Of a stretch of 64,000 nt of DNA, positions 1 to 8,094 are shown piece after piece; within the stretch, counting starts at the first letter, position 1; every line of letters begins with the position of its first letter. Origin of the DNA: Microbacterium sulfonylureivorans (lineage in GTDB: Bacteria > Actinomycetota > Actinomycetes > Actinomycetales > Microbacteriaceae); assembly GCF_003999995.1 (NCBI RefSeq), contig NZ_RJAD01000001.1:1612001-1676000 (forward strand). Reading direction: 5' to 3'. Made by a program: the position numbers and the translations under genes. Below the pieces are notes generated by a model. That model did not search any database. It was given only the letters and a program-made list of their open reading frames with translations, and was not told where the DNA came from.

Positions 1-296
1 ACCCAGTCGGCGCCATCCTCGGCTTGACCAAGAGCCGTCTGACGCTGGTAGGTGTCGTTCGCGAGCGGATCGAAACCCTCGCGGGCGAAATGCCCCGGCC
101 GGTAGTCGCACTTCCCGTCGGTGTCGAGCTCGTGCAGGATCTCGAGGCACCGGGCGATGGGAAGGGGCGTGCCAGTCCAGGACATCGCGTTCTCGTCATA
201 CGACACGACGATGCGGTCGACGATCGAATAGTAGGAGCGAACGCTCGGGCCGAGGAAGGCGGGGTCACCGAGCATGATGTAAGCGTTGAGTCGCAT
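1..296 (-). CDS. Partial glycosyltransferase-like protein (C-terminus beyond the window)
   Basis: Reading the minus strand from ATG at 296 gives 98 codons before the window edge. The protein begins MRLNAYIMLGDPAFLGPSVR and continues SYYSIVDRIVVSYDENAMSW. This looks like the start of an actinobacterial glycosyltransferase-type protein in which a beta strand and a D-rich turn (VDRIVVSYDE) form the nucleotide-sugar pocket. The start is preceded only by a weak GAGAG. It is divergent from the GT2 gene at 391 and sits at the edge of a polysaccharide locus, which supports a glycan role. The family is inferred from a fragment; no catalytic motif is complete within the window. Confidence 0.5.
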   Translation of the reverse strand, partial: MRLNAYIMLGDPAFLGPSVRSYYSIVDRIVVSYDENAMSWTGTPLPIARCLEILHELDTDGKCDYRPGHFAREGFDPLANDTYQRQTALGQAEDGADW

Positions 297-390
297 CTCT
301 CACAGATCTCGTCATGTTCGGTGGTCTGGCGCTCCGATCCTAGCGGGAGCGTGATCCGGTACTGTCTTTGCGATGCGGGAGGGAGGCGAG

Positions 391-1332
391 ATGAACGCAG
401 ACCTCGGGCTCGTGAGTGTTGTCGTCGCTACGAACCGCAGCTCGCCCTACCTGGCTGAGGCCCTCGATTCCGTCGTCACCCAGACCTACCCGTCGTGGGA
501 GCTGGTGATCGTCGACAACGGTGTGCCCGATCCGGACGCGCTTGCCGACCTCGTCGCCGGCGTATCCCGGGCGAAGGTCGTGCATGTGCCTCCGCCGGTG
601 ACGGTCTCGCTTGCCCGCAACGCGGGGGTCGAGGCATCCGTCGGCGATCTCGTCGTCTTTCTCGACGACGACGATGTCTGGCATCCCCGGCGACTGGAGC
701 GCCAGGTCTCCCTGCTGAAGGACGATAGGTCGGCGCCGGCGTCCTACTGCGGCGGATGGCACATGGACGCCGCAGGTCGACCGTTCGACCCTGCCTGGCC
801 CGCAGAACCGGCCCGCGCGGATGAGATGCTTGCGGGCCGAGCGCGGATGCCGCACATCTGCGGAGCGATGCTGATCCGACGGGAGGCGTTCGCCGAGGTA
901 GGCGGATTCAGTCCCGAACTGTCGATGATGGAGGATTTCGAGCTCGCCTTGCGCCTCCTTTCGCGCGGCACTTTCGCGTGCGCGCCCGACGAGCTCGTCG
1001 GCTACCGGCGTCACGACGGCAACGCCACCAGCACGGCGATCGACAACGTGCGTCTGCGTCGTGAGGCGGTGGACGGCATCCTGGCCCGCCACGCGTGGGC
1101 GGCCGACGCGCGAGGCGACTCGCGTACCGCACAGCTGCTGCGAGAGCACCGGTCGCGCGAGCGCGCGCGGGCCGCGCACGATGCCGGCCTCGCGACGCTC
1201 GCCGCGTTACGTCGGGGGCGCTTCGCCGAGGCGGGACGCGAAGCCGCGTGGGGTGTCACGGGTGCTGCAGGGGCGTACTTCGGGGCGATCGTCGGTCGGC
1301 TGGCGCGGAAGGGCACGAGCCGGCACCGGTGA
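391..1332 (+). CDS. Family 2 glycosyltransferase
   Basis: Predicted 313-residue inverting GT-A glycosyltransferase adding a sugar to a lipid-linked glycan at the cytoplasmic membrane face. SVVVATNR (residues 9-16) begins the Rossmann-like fold, VDNG lies near 41-44, and the metal-binding run DDDD is at 92-95 (VVFLDDDDVW). A later MMEDFELALRL segment supplies the acidic acceptor-side residue. ATG at 391 is chosen over the in-frame ATG at 373 because GGGAGGGAGGCGAG lies immediately upstream; a TACTGT -10 is at 360-365. It closely resembles the minus-strand gene at 4516-5463 (shared VVVATNR and four-Asp motifs), so the two are probably paralogues flanking the exporter. The sugar specificity cannot be read. 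Confidence 0.88.
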   Translation: MNADLGLVSVVVATNRSSPYLAEALDSVVTQTYPSWELVIVDNGVPDPDALADLVAGVSRAKVVHVPPPVTVSLARNAGVEASVGDLVVFLDDDDVWHPRRLERQVSLLKDDRSAPASYCGGWHMDAAGRPFDPAWPAEPARADEMLAGRARMPHICGAMLIRREAFAEVGGFSPELSMMEDFELALRLLSRGTFACAPDELVGYRRHDGNATSTAIDNVRLRREAVDGILARHAWAADARGDSRTAQLLREHRSRERARAAHDAGLATLAALRRGRFAEAGREAAWGVTGAAGAYFGAIVGRLARKGTSRHR

Positions 1333-1391
1333 TAGGGTCAATGGGCGTGTGCGCTCATTCCGAGGCGCCGTTCCTGTGGGGAAGGAGCCGG

Positions 1392-2600
1392 ATGATTGAC
1401 TCTGCGATCAGCGTTTCACACCTGTCGAAGTCGTACCGAATCCAGGTGGCGGGCGAGCGAGTCGATCGCATAACCTCCGCCGTCCTCAACCGCATCCGCC
1501 ATCCCCTGACGCGCACCCACTTCGAAGACTTCGACGCGCTGAAAGACCTGACGTTCGAGATCCCCCGCGGCGAGGCCGTGGGCATCGTCGGACGCAACGG
1601 CGCGGGCAAGAGCACACTGCTCAAGCTGCTCACGCGAATCACCGCGCCCACCACGGGAACGATCAGCCTCGGTGGTCGTGTGGGTTCACTCCTCGAGGTC
1701 GGCACCGGATTCTCGGGCGAGCTGACCGGGCGCGAGAACATCTTCCAGAACGGCGCCCTCCTCGGCATGAGCCGCCAGGAGATCAAGCGCAGGTTCGACG
1801 AGATCGTCGACTTCTCCGGCGTCGAGAAGTTCCTCGACGTGCCGGTCAAGCGCTACTCGTCCGGAATGTACGTGCGCCTCGCCTTCTCGGTGGCGGCGCA
1901 CCTCGAGACCGAGATCCTCGCGATCGACGAGGTGCTCGCCGTCGGTGACGCCGAGTTCCAGCGGAAGTCGCTGGCGAAGATGCGCGACGTCGCCCGGGAT
2001 GGTCGCACCGTGCTCTACGTCAGCCATCAGATGAACACGGTGACCGCGCTGTGCACGTCGGCTCTCTTTCTCGACAAGGGGCAGCTCGGGTACCACGGAT
2101 CGGTCGAGGGGGCGATGTCGCGGTACCGCGACACGTTCGAGAAGTTCCAGACCGAGCAGCAGGATGCCGCGTCCCGACCGGGCACCGGATGGCTGCGGCT
2201 CACCCGGGTGGCGGTGACGGAGCAGACCCAGGAACCAGCCGACGAGAAGGTCATCGAGTTCAACGTCGGGAAGAACCCGTCGCTCATAGGCAAGTACTTC
2301 GTGTCGGCGCACATCACCGACGTCAACGGCGCGGTCGTCGCTCAGTGCGACTCGCGGCTCACGGGGCACTGGTTCGACCCCGAGGAAGATCAGGCGGGTC
2401 GCCTCCGGATCAAGAACCTGTGGCTCAAGCCGGGCCGCTACACCGTCGACATGTTCGTGTGCCAGGCGGGCGTACACGACGCGTGGGAGGGCGCCGACGT
2501 CATCGAAGTCGTCGAGCACAGCCCCTACCCCGAGCTCGCGGGCGAAGAAGCGCTCTCACACGGCATGGTGCTCGCGGACTTCGATTACGAGGCGGCGTGA
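1392..2600 (+). CDS. wzt: Polysaccharide ABC exporter ATPase with C-terminal Wzt-like domain
   Basis: A 402-residue ATPase that powers export of a finished polysaccharide. Walker A GRNGAGKST is at 67-75, the signature YSSGM at 155-159 and Walker B ILAIDE at 175-180. The region after residue ~250 is an extra beta-rich domain typical of Wzt proteins, which bind the capped glycan end in O-antigen and teichoic-acid exporters. The start at 1392 follows GAAGGAG at 1381-1387; a longer in-frame reading exists but lacks a ribosome site. Its stop overlaps the permease start in ATGA, so translation is coupled. The long C-terminal domain suggests recognition of a modified chain end; this is inference. 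Confidence 0.93.
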   Translation: MIDSAISVSHLSKSYRIQVAGERVDRITSAVLNRIRHPLTRTHFEDFDALKDLTFEIPRGEAVGIVGRNGAGKSTLLKLLTRITAPTTGTISLGGRVGSLLEVGTGFSGELTGRENIFQNGALLGMSRQEIKRRFDEIVDFSGVEKFLDVPVKRYSSGMYVRLAFSVAAHLETEILAIDEVLAVGDAEFQRKSLAKMRDVARDGRTVLYVSHQMNTVTALCTSALFLDKGQLGYHGSVEGAMSRYRDTFEKFQTEQQDAASRPGTGWLRLTRVAVTEQTQEPADEKVIEFNVGKNPSLIGKYFVSAHITDVNGAVVAQCDSRLTGHWFDPEEDQAGRLRIKNLWLKPGRYTVDMFVCQAGVHDAWEGADVIEVVEHSPYPELAGEEALSHGMVLADFDYEAA

Positions 2601-3421
2601 TGTCTCGCACGATCATCGAGCCTCCCGGCCGATTCAACATGCCGAACTGGCGCGAGGTCTGGGCCGCGCGCGAGATCTTCTGGCGCTTCGGGCAGAAGGA
2701 CATCCTGCTGCGCTACCGCCAGACGGCCGTCGGCGTCGCGTGGGTGTTCGTGCAGCCGCTCGTCGCTGCGGGGGTCTTCACCATCGTGTTCGGCGGCATT
2801 GCGCAGCTTCCGAGCGGTGGCGTGCCCTACTTCATCTTCGCCTTCGCGGGTCAGATGGCCTGGTCGCTCTTCAACAACATCGTCAACCGGGCGTCGACCT
2901 CGCTCGTGGCAAACCTCGCGCTGGTTCAGAAGGTCTTCTTCCCGCGCATCATCGTGCCGCTGTCGGTGCTGATCCCGATCCTGCTCGACTTCGCCGTCAG
3001 CTTCGGTCTCTTCGTCGTGCTGCTGTTCGTCTTCGGCATCAACCCGGGGTGGCCGATCCTTCTCCTCCCGGTGTGGGTCGTCATGACGGTGCTGCTGGGC
3101 CTGGGCCTGGGCCTGGCTGCGTCGTCGTGGATGGTGAAGTACCGCGATGTGCAGTATTTCCTGCCGTGGTTCATGCAGATCCTCATGTACGCCTCGCCCA
3201 TCGCCTACTCGATGGAGGCTGTCGACGAGAGCGGACTTGAGTGGCTCTTCAACCTCAACCCGATTACGTGGCTCATGGAGGCGTACCGGTGGTCGCTGCT
3301 GGGACAGAGTGCGCCCCAGCTGTGGCAGGTGCTGGCTCTCGCCGTCGCAGCACTCGTGTCGATCACTCTCGGCGTCCTGTCGTTCCAGCGCAACGAACGA
3401 CTCTTCGCCGACGTCATCTGA
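2600..3421 (+). CDS. wzm: Polysaccharide ABC exporter permease (ABC-2 type)
   Basis: A 273-residue membrane protein with about six hydrophobic segments, the membrane half of the exporter encoded with the ATPase upstream. The N-terminal cytoplasmic stretch WAAREIFWRFGQKDILLRYR is characteristic of Wzm/TagG permeases that move undecaprenyl-linked chains. Segments at roughly 45-70, 75-95, 120-145, 155-180, 190-210 and 240-260 are hydrophobic. It starts inside the stop codon of the ATPase gene (ATGA). The family normally works as a dimer with two ATPase subunits. The next gene begins 7 bp after its stop, consistent with one transcript. Confidence 0.93.
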   Translation: MSRTIIEPPGRFNMPNWREVWAAREIFWRFGQKDILLRYRQTAVGVAWVFVQPLVAAGVFTIVFGGIAQLPSGGVPYFIFAFAGQMAWSLFNNIVNRASTSLVANLALVQKVFFPRIIVPLSVLIPILLDFAVSFGLFVVLLFVFGINPGWPILLLPVWVVMTVLLGLGLGLAASSWMVKYRDVQYFLPWFMQILMYASPIAYSMEAVDESGLEWLFNLNPITWLMEAYRWSLLGQSAPQLWQVLALAVAALVSITLGVLSFQRNERLFADVI

Positions 3422-3428
3422 CCAGCCC

Positions 3429-4475
3429 ATGAGCGCTTCGACCCGGCCGCTGCGGATCGCCATGATCTCGTACTACCTTCCCAGCGGCAGCAAGATCGGC
3501 GTGGGCTATCAGGCTCACGAGCTCGCGAACGAGCTTGCCCGCCGTGGCCATCGAGTCGACATGCTTTCGGCGTGCCCGCCCGTCGAGGGCGCACTGTACG
3601 GTCACCGCGAGCTGCGGCTCGCCGGCAGTCTGCGGACCTTCCGTTTCGCCCTCGCCCTGCGCCGGGTCGACTACTCCGGCTACGACGTCATCCACGCCCA
3701 CGGCGACGACTACTGGCTGTGGCGTCGTCGCGTGCCGGTCCACGTTCGCACCATGCACGGCACAGGATTCGAAGAGGCGCGGCGCATCCCTGGGTTCAAG
3801 GAGAAGCTGCGGATGTTGCTCCTCGGCCTCACCGAGGTGCTCGCATCCGTCGTTGCAGACGTCACCGTGGCCGTCTCGCCGCAGACGAGGCGGTGGATGC
3901 CGTGGGTGCGGCGCGTCATCCCGAACGGCGTGGACGCCGGCCGCTTCCGGCCAGACCCGGCCAAGCGAAGCGCGTCGCCGACCATCCTCTTCGTCGGAAC
4001 GTGGGGCAATCGCAAGCGCGGCAGCGCGCTGGCCCACGCGTTCCAGCGCGACGTGCTCCCGGCGCTCCCCGACGCCCGACTCGAGATGGTCTGCCGCGAC
4101 GCTCCCGCCGACGCCGGACCGGGAGTCGTTGTTCTCGGCGCTCTCAGCGACGCCGAACTCGTGCAGGCCTACCAGCGCGCGTGGGTGTTCTGTCTGCCGT
4201 CGGAGTACGAAGGCTTCGGCATTCCGTATGCCGAAGCGATGGCTTGCGGCCTTCCCGTCGTCGCGACCCCGAACGTGGGCGCGCGGTACGTCACCGACGA
4301 GGGGCGCGCCGGAGTGTTGAGCGAGCTGGACGTGATCGGTGCCGCCCTGCTGCGGTTGCTCACCGACGACGCCCGGCGTGCCGAACTGTCGATCGCGAGC
4401 GCCGATAGGGCGCACGCGTTCACTCTCTCGTCGGTGGTAGACCGATACGAGACGCTCTACCGCCGCGAGGGCTGA
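3429..4475 (+). CDS. Family 4 glycosyltransferase
   Basis: Predicted 348-residue retaining GT-B glycosyltransferase. The N-terminal half begins RIAMISYYLPSGSK and continues with a helix rich in small residues (VGYQAHELANELARRGHRVD). The C-terminal half holds the nucleotide-sugar site SEYEGFGIPYAEAM (258-271), with two glutamates seven residues apart as expected for GT4. VIPNGVD (163-169) marks the domain linker. It lies 7 bp after the permease stop and probably shares its transcript, so it likely builds or modifies the exported polymer. Donor and acceptor are unknown. Confidence 0.9.
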   Translation: MSASTRPLRIAMISYYLPSGSKIGVGYQAHELANELARRGHRVDMLSACPPVEGALYGHRELRLAGSLRTFRFALALRRVDYSGYDVIHAHGDDYWLWRRRVPVHVRTMHGTGFEEARRIPGFKEKLRMLLLGLTEVLASVVADVTVAVSPQTRRWMPWVRRVIPNGVDAGRFRPDPAKRSASPTILFVGTWGNRKRGSALAHAFQRDVLPALPDARLEMVCRDAPADAGPGVVVLGALSDAELVQAYQRAWVFCLPSEYEGFGIPYAEAMACGLPVVATPNVGARYVTDEGRAGVLSELDVIGAALLRLLTDDARRAELSIASADRAHAFTLSSVVDRYETLYRREG

Positions 4476-4515
4476 ACTCGGAGTGGCTCGCCGGCTACTG
4501 TCGCGGCGGCGCGGT

Positions 4516-5463
4516 TCACCGCCGGCGTAGGCGCCGTCCGACGGCGTCGAACGGAGCCGACGGCGCGATGCGTGCCGCCCAGAAGGCGTCGGACAGTGCC
4601 GGGCCCCAGCGCTTTGCGCGCACCTCCCCGCGGGCGTGTCGCATGGCCCCCCACCAGGCGAATCGAGCGTTGGCGCGAAGGCTCTCGCTGTGGGCATCGG
4701 CCAGCGCGGAGTCGCCGACGAGCTGGGCACGCGAGCGATGGGTGCGCACGATGCGGTCGATCGACGCGGTCAGCTCGCGGTGCCGGGACGTGTTGTTCCC
4801 GCCATGCAGGCGATAGTCGAAGAGTGCCTCGGGCTCGAAAACGAAGTCGCCACGTTCCGAGAGGTTCAGGACGAGGTCCAGATCCTCCGCGAGCGTCAGG
4901 CTGGTGTCGAATCCGCCGACAGCCTCGAACTCGGTGCGACGGACCATCAGGTTGCCGAGGAGGATGCCGGTGCGCCGTCGCGCGACGTCGAGCCTGTCGC
5001 GGACGGCTGTCTGATCCGCCTCGACCAGTACACGGCCTTCGGCATCGATCGTTCTCATGCCGCAATAGCAGGCGACCGCTGCCGGAGTGGAACTCAGTCG
5101 CGTCGCCTGGCGGGAGAGTCTCTCAGGCGCGGAGAGATCATCGTCGTCGAAGAAGACCAAGAGTTCGCCGGTCGCCGCGGACGCGCCTGCGTTGCGAGCC
5201 GCGGACACGCCAGCGGGAGAGCGGCGGAGGATGCGCGCAGAAGGGGTCGCCGCCATGACGGTCGCCTCGATCGCCTCCGGGTCGGGCGACCCGTCGTCGA
5301 CGACGATGACCTCGACGCGGGGATGCGTCTGATCGGCCAAGGATTCGAGTGCCGCCGCGAGGAACGGGCTGACCCGGTTGGTGGCCACGACAACGCTCAC
5401 GAGCGGGAGGGATGCATCGTCCGCCGGGGCTCCTGGAGCGCGCTGGTGGCCTTGATCCGGCAC
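4516..5463 (-). CDS. Family 2 glycosyltransferase
   Basis: A 315-residue GT-A enzyme starting at GTG 5463, with GGGGGAT just upstream as ribosome site. SVVVATNR is at 23-30, VVDDGSPD at 54-61 and the metal-binding DDDD at 106-109. LAEDLDLVL further on carries the conserved ED pair of GT2 enzymes. It faces the exporter operon tail-to-tail with 40 bp between stops. The close match to the gene at 391 (same VVVATNR and LVVF/LLVFF-DDDD blocks) suggests a duplicated and inverted copy; the two could add the same or related residues at different positions in the glycan. Confidence 0.88.
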   Translation of the reverse strand: MPDQGHQRAPGAPADDASLPLVSVVVATNRVSPFLAAALESLADQTHPRVEVIVVDDGSPDPEAIEATVMAATPSARILRRSPAGVSAARNAGASAATGELLVFFDDDDLSAPERLSRQATRLSSTPAAVACYCGMRTIDAEGRVLVEADQTAVRDRLDVARRRTGILLGNLMVRRTEFEAVGGFDTSLTLAEDLDLVLNLSERGDFVFEPEALFDYRLHGGNNTSRHRELTASIDRIVRTHRSRAQLVGDSALADAHSESLRANARFAWWGAMRHARGEVRAKRWGPALSDAFWAARIAPSAPFDAVGRRLRRR

Positions 5464-5609
5464 TTCATCCCCCGCCCGAGTGTCGGTCGCCGAGGCGACT
5501 CATCGAGGATAGCGCGGAGGAATCGGGTATGCCGTGAGACTGCGCGAGCGGGAACGGCCCCTGTGCCTGATCGCGGGGGTACATTTAGTGCGGCGAGGGG
5601 ATGGCTGCC

Positions 5610-6506
5610 ATGTACTACTTCCTTGTTCTTGTGGCGAACCTCATTCCGGGGCGGGCACGTCGGCAGCGGTTCATCGAGTGGGCTCGCTCGCGTTTCAGTC
5701 AGCGGGCGATCGTCGAGTCAGCGCTCGCCGAGCAGCGGGTTGTCTTCGAGCGGACCATCTACCGCACCCAGATGTCCGAAGCGCCGGTGATCATGACGGT
5801 CGACCAGACTCTGGACGCACTCGTGGGGGGCAAGTCGATCGCCCGCTTCGGCGGCGGCGATCTGTGGACCATGGCGGGCGGGTTCGAACTGTTTCAGAAG
5901 CCGGGTTCCGAGCTCACCCGGCGTCTGGAAGAGGTTCTCCGATCAGACGAGCCCGACTTGCTGGTCGCGATCCCGAGCTTCACCTATGAATTGAGCTCGG
6001 AACTGTCCGAAGGAATGTGGGAGTACTGCCTGCGTTCGGCGCCGCGGTTGCGCCGCATCCTCAATCCCTACCTGAAGACCGGGACCACCTACGCGGCGAC
6101 CGAGGTGTCGCTGGCCCACAGCACCTTCGGCGAGGCCTTCGACCGCGAGAGCTATTTCGAGAAGTGCCGGCGCATCTGGGACGGCGAACGGATCGTGATC
6201 GTCCACGGTGAGGGCATCTTCGACGGCTACCGCCATGACCTGTTCGGCAATGCCTCCACGGTCACCCACATCGTCGCCCCGAGCAGTGACGCGTTCGAGC
6301 ATTACGACGACATCCTGAGTCGGACGTTGGAGTCTCCACCCGGGAGCCTCGTGATCGCCATCCTCGGACCGACGGCGACGGTCCTTGCGTACGATCTTCA
6401 CCGCGCGGGATACCGGGCTCTCGATCTGGGCCACATCTCCAAGTCGTACGAATGGTGGCGGACTGGCAGATCAGCCGCGGGGGAGATCTTCTTCCGCCCG
6501 GACTGA
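5610..6506 (+). CDS. GT-D fold glycosyltransferase (DUF1792-like) with altered metal motif
   Basis: A 298-residue protein resembling the DUF1792 or GT-D glycosyltransferases, which in streptococci add glucose to serine-rich-repeat adhesin glycans. The diagnostic stretch SIARFGGGD lies at 76-84, after an N-terminal hydrophobic helix; YLKTGTTYAATEVSLAH and VIVHGEGIFDGYRHD follow the family pattern. As I recall, the usual motif is RFGDGE, whose DxE binds metal; here it reads GGD, so the first acidic residue is missing. The start at 5610 sits nine bases after GAGGGG; the in-frame ATG at 5601 abuts that ribosome site and is less likely. TACATT near 5579 could be its -10. Confidence 0.75.
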   Translation: MYYFLVLVANLIPGRARRQRFIEWARSRFSQRAIVESALAEQRVVFERTIYRTQMSEAPVIMTVDQTLDALVGGKSIARFGGGDLWTMAGGFELFQKPGSELTRRLEEVLRSDEPDLLVAIPSFTYELSSELSEGMWEYCLRSAPRLRRILNPYLKTGTTYAATEVSLAHSTFGEAFDRESYFEKCRRIWDGERIVIVHGEGIFDGYRHDLFGNASTVTHIVAPSSDAFEHYDDILSRTLESPPGSLVIAILGPTATVLAYDLHRAGYRALDLGHISKSYEWWRTGRSAAGEIFFRPD

Positions 6507-6529
6507 CCTGCTCCGCCCGACGGAGGGGC

Positions 6530-8005
6530 TCACTTCTCGAGGGCATGATCGAAGGGCCAGCTCTCGTCCCAGAGCGGGACGATCGTCGGATCGTCGAGCA
6601 TCAGGCTGACCCGCCAGCTCCGGTCCGCCTGAGTGTCGGAGAGGCGGAACCACGCGTGCGCGAGCGCGACCTGGATGTCACGGAGCACGCGTCCGAACTC
6701 GGAATTCGCCGACACGAAACCGGTGCCGTAGATGTCTGCGGCCACGTCGCGGATGTTGAGGACGGTAGACCGCACGGGCATCCCGACAGTGTGGACCCAC
6801 GCCAGCTCGGCCTTCGTGAGCACACCGCTGGGGCGTTCCGCCGCCACCGAGTCGAGATAGCCGGCATAACCGCGGAGGCTGAAGACCAGCATGTCGAGCG
6901 AGGCCATCGCCTCGGTGAGTCGGGACATGTCATGTGCGCCCACGGCGATGCCCGCTGCGCGCTTCGAACGCAGCGTCTCGAGAGTGAGGTCGATGAGGTG
7001 CTGAGCCGCACCTGTCATCACCCCCATGAAGGGGAAGAAGTACGGCCGCACCTCGGCGCCGGCATTGAAGCTCCAGCGGCGGGGGATCTCGATCGGCTCG
7101 GAGAGGTAGTACGTGGCGCTCCCGGTCGACCGCATTCCCAGAGGGTTCCAATCGTCCGCCTGACGGACCTTGTCCGCCGGCAGCCAGACCCCGAGGAACA
7201 GCTGCTCCTCGGTCGTCTCGTCGATCACGGGCTTGCCCGCGGCATCCCAGACCTTCACCCCGGCCAGCCAGCGGTCCGCGTGGTATCCGCCGCTGCCGAG
7301 CCGCCACTTCGCCTCGTCGATGCGAATGGTGCCGCCCTCGGTGAGAGTGGCACGGGCGAGCGGGGTGGCCGAGAACACGGTCGGCAGATCAGTGCTCGGG
7401 TAGAGCTCGGCGAAGGCCTCGTCATCGAGCCGTCGGGTGAGCTCGCCGTGGGCGCTGATCCAGTGAACGACCCACGCCATGCCAGCGTCGATCCGTGCGA
7501 TCTGTGTGACTGCCTCGAGCCTCTCGGCATACGTCGCGCCGAGGCCGCCCCTGTTTGCGGGGAAGCCCCACCGGTAGAGACCGCTTGCCCGAAGCGCGCG
7601 GCCCGCCAGCGGTGTCGTGCGGCCGATCCGATCGCTCTCTGCCGCCTCTGCCTTCAGAAGCGGCTTCACCGTCTGCAGGTTGCGCAGCACGGCCTCGATC
7701 GACGTGGGCTCTTCGAGCCCGAGTGCGAGGATTCGCTCGTCGTCGGCAGGCGCGTCGCCCTTCGGTACGGTCTCGGTGCTCAGCGGGGCTGGAGCATCCC
7801 GGCGCATCGTTGCGACGGGAGTCCCCGCCGGCCCCGGCCCCGGTGCCGGCGCGGCAGTCGGCTTCGCGGCGCGGGCTTCCTTCGGGTGATTGCGTCGCCA
7901 GCGCCGCCAGAGCAGCAGGCCGACCGCGGTCGCGGCCACGATCGCGATGAGCAGCAGCACCGCCATCATCACCGCCACAAGTGCAATGAGCGCGTCGGTC
8001 GTCAT
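6530..8005 (-). CDS. Membrane-anchored acyl-CoA-dehydrogenase-fold flavoprotein
   Basis: A 491-residue protein with one N-terminal membrane segment (about residues 5-33, followed by WRRWRRNH as cytoplasmic anchor), a Pro/Ala/Gly-rich linker to about 90, and then an acyl-CoA-dehydrogenase-like body. ANRGGLGATYAERLEAVTQI, GMRSTGSATYYLSEPIEIPR and IYGTGFVSANSEFGRVLRD match the helical, beta and C-terminal regions of flavin monooxygenases related to HsaA, DszC and HpaB more than true dehydrogenases. The start is supported by AAGGGGG. A membrane anchor is unusual for the fold. It may oxidise a lipid or glycan-linked substrate using flavin supplied by a reductase such as the one at 29142-29708; that link is inference. 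Confidence 0.75.
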   Translation of the reverse strand: MTTDALIALVAVMMAVLLLIAIVAATAVGLLLWRRWRRNHPKEARAAKPTAAPAPGPGPAGTPVATMRRDAPAPLSTETVPKGDAPADDERILALGLEEPTSIEAVLRNLQTVKPLLKAEAAESDRIGRTTPLAGRALRASGLYRWGFPANRGGLGATYAERLEAVTQIARIDAGMAWVVHWISAHGELTRRLDDEAFAELYPSTDLPTVFSATPLARATLTEGGTIRIDEAKWRLGSGGYHADRWLAGVKVWDAAGKPVIDETTEEQLFLGVWLPADKVRQADDWNPLGMRSTGSATYYLSEPIEIPRRWSFNAGAEVRPYFFPFMGVMTGAAQHLIDLTLETLRSKRAAGIAVGAHDMSRLTEAMASLDMLVFSLRGYAGYLDSVAAERPSGVLTKAELAWVHTVGMPVRSTVLNIRDVAADIYGTGFVSANSEFGRVLRDIQVALAHAWFRLSDTQADRSWRVSLMLDDPTIVPLWDESWPFDHALEK

Positions 8006-8094
8006 GTCGTCCCCCTTGCTAGCGTCGCCCCAGGATCGCGAAGCACGGCCAGGAGTTCATTCTGGCACCGGCAGGCCCGGGTGTCTTCCGCGAG

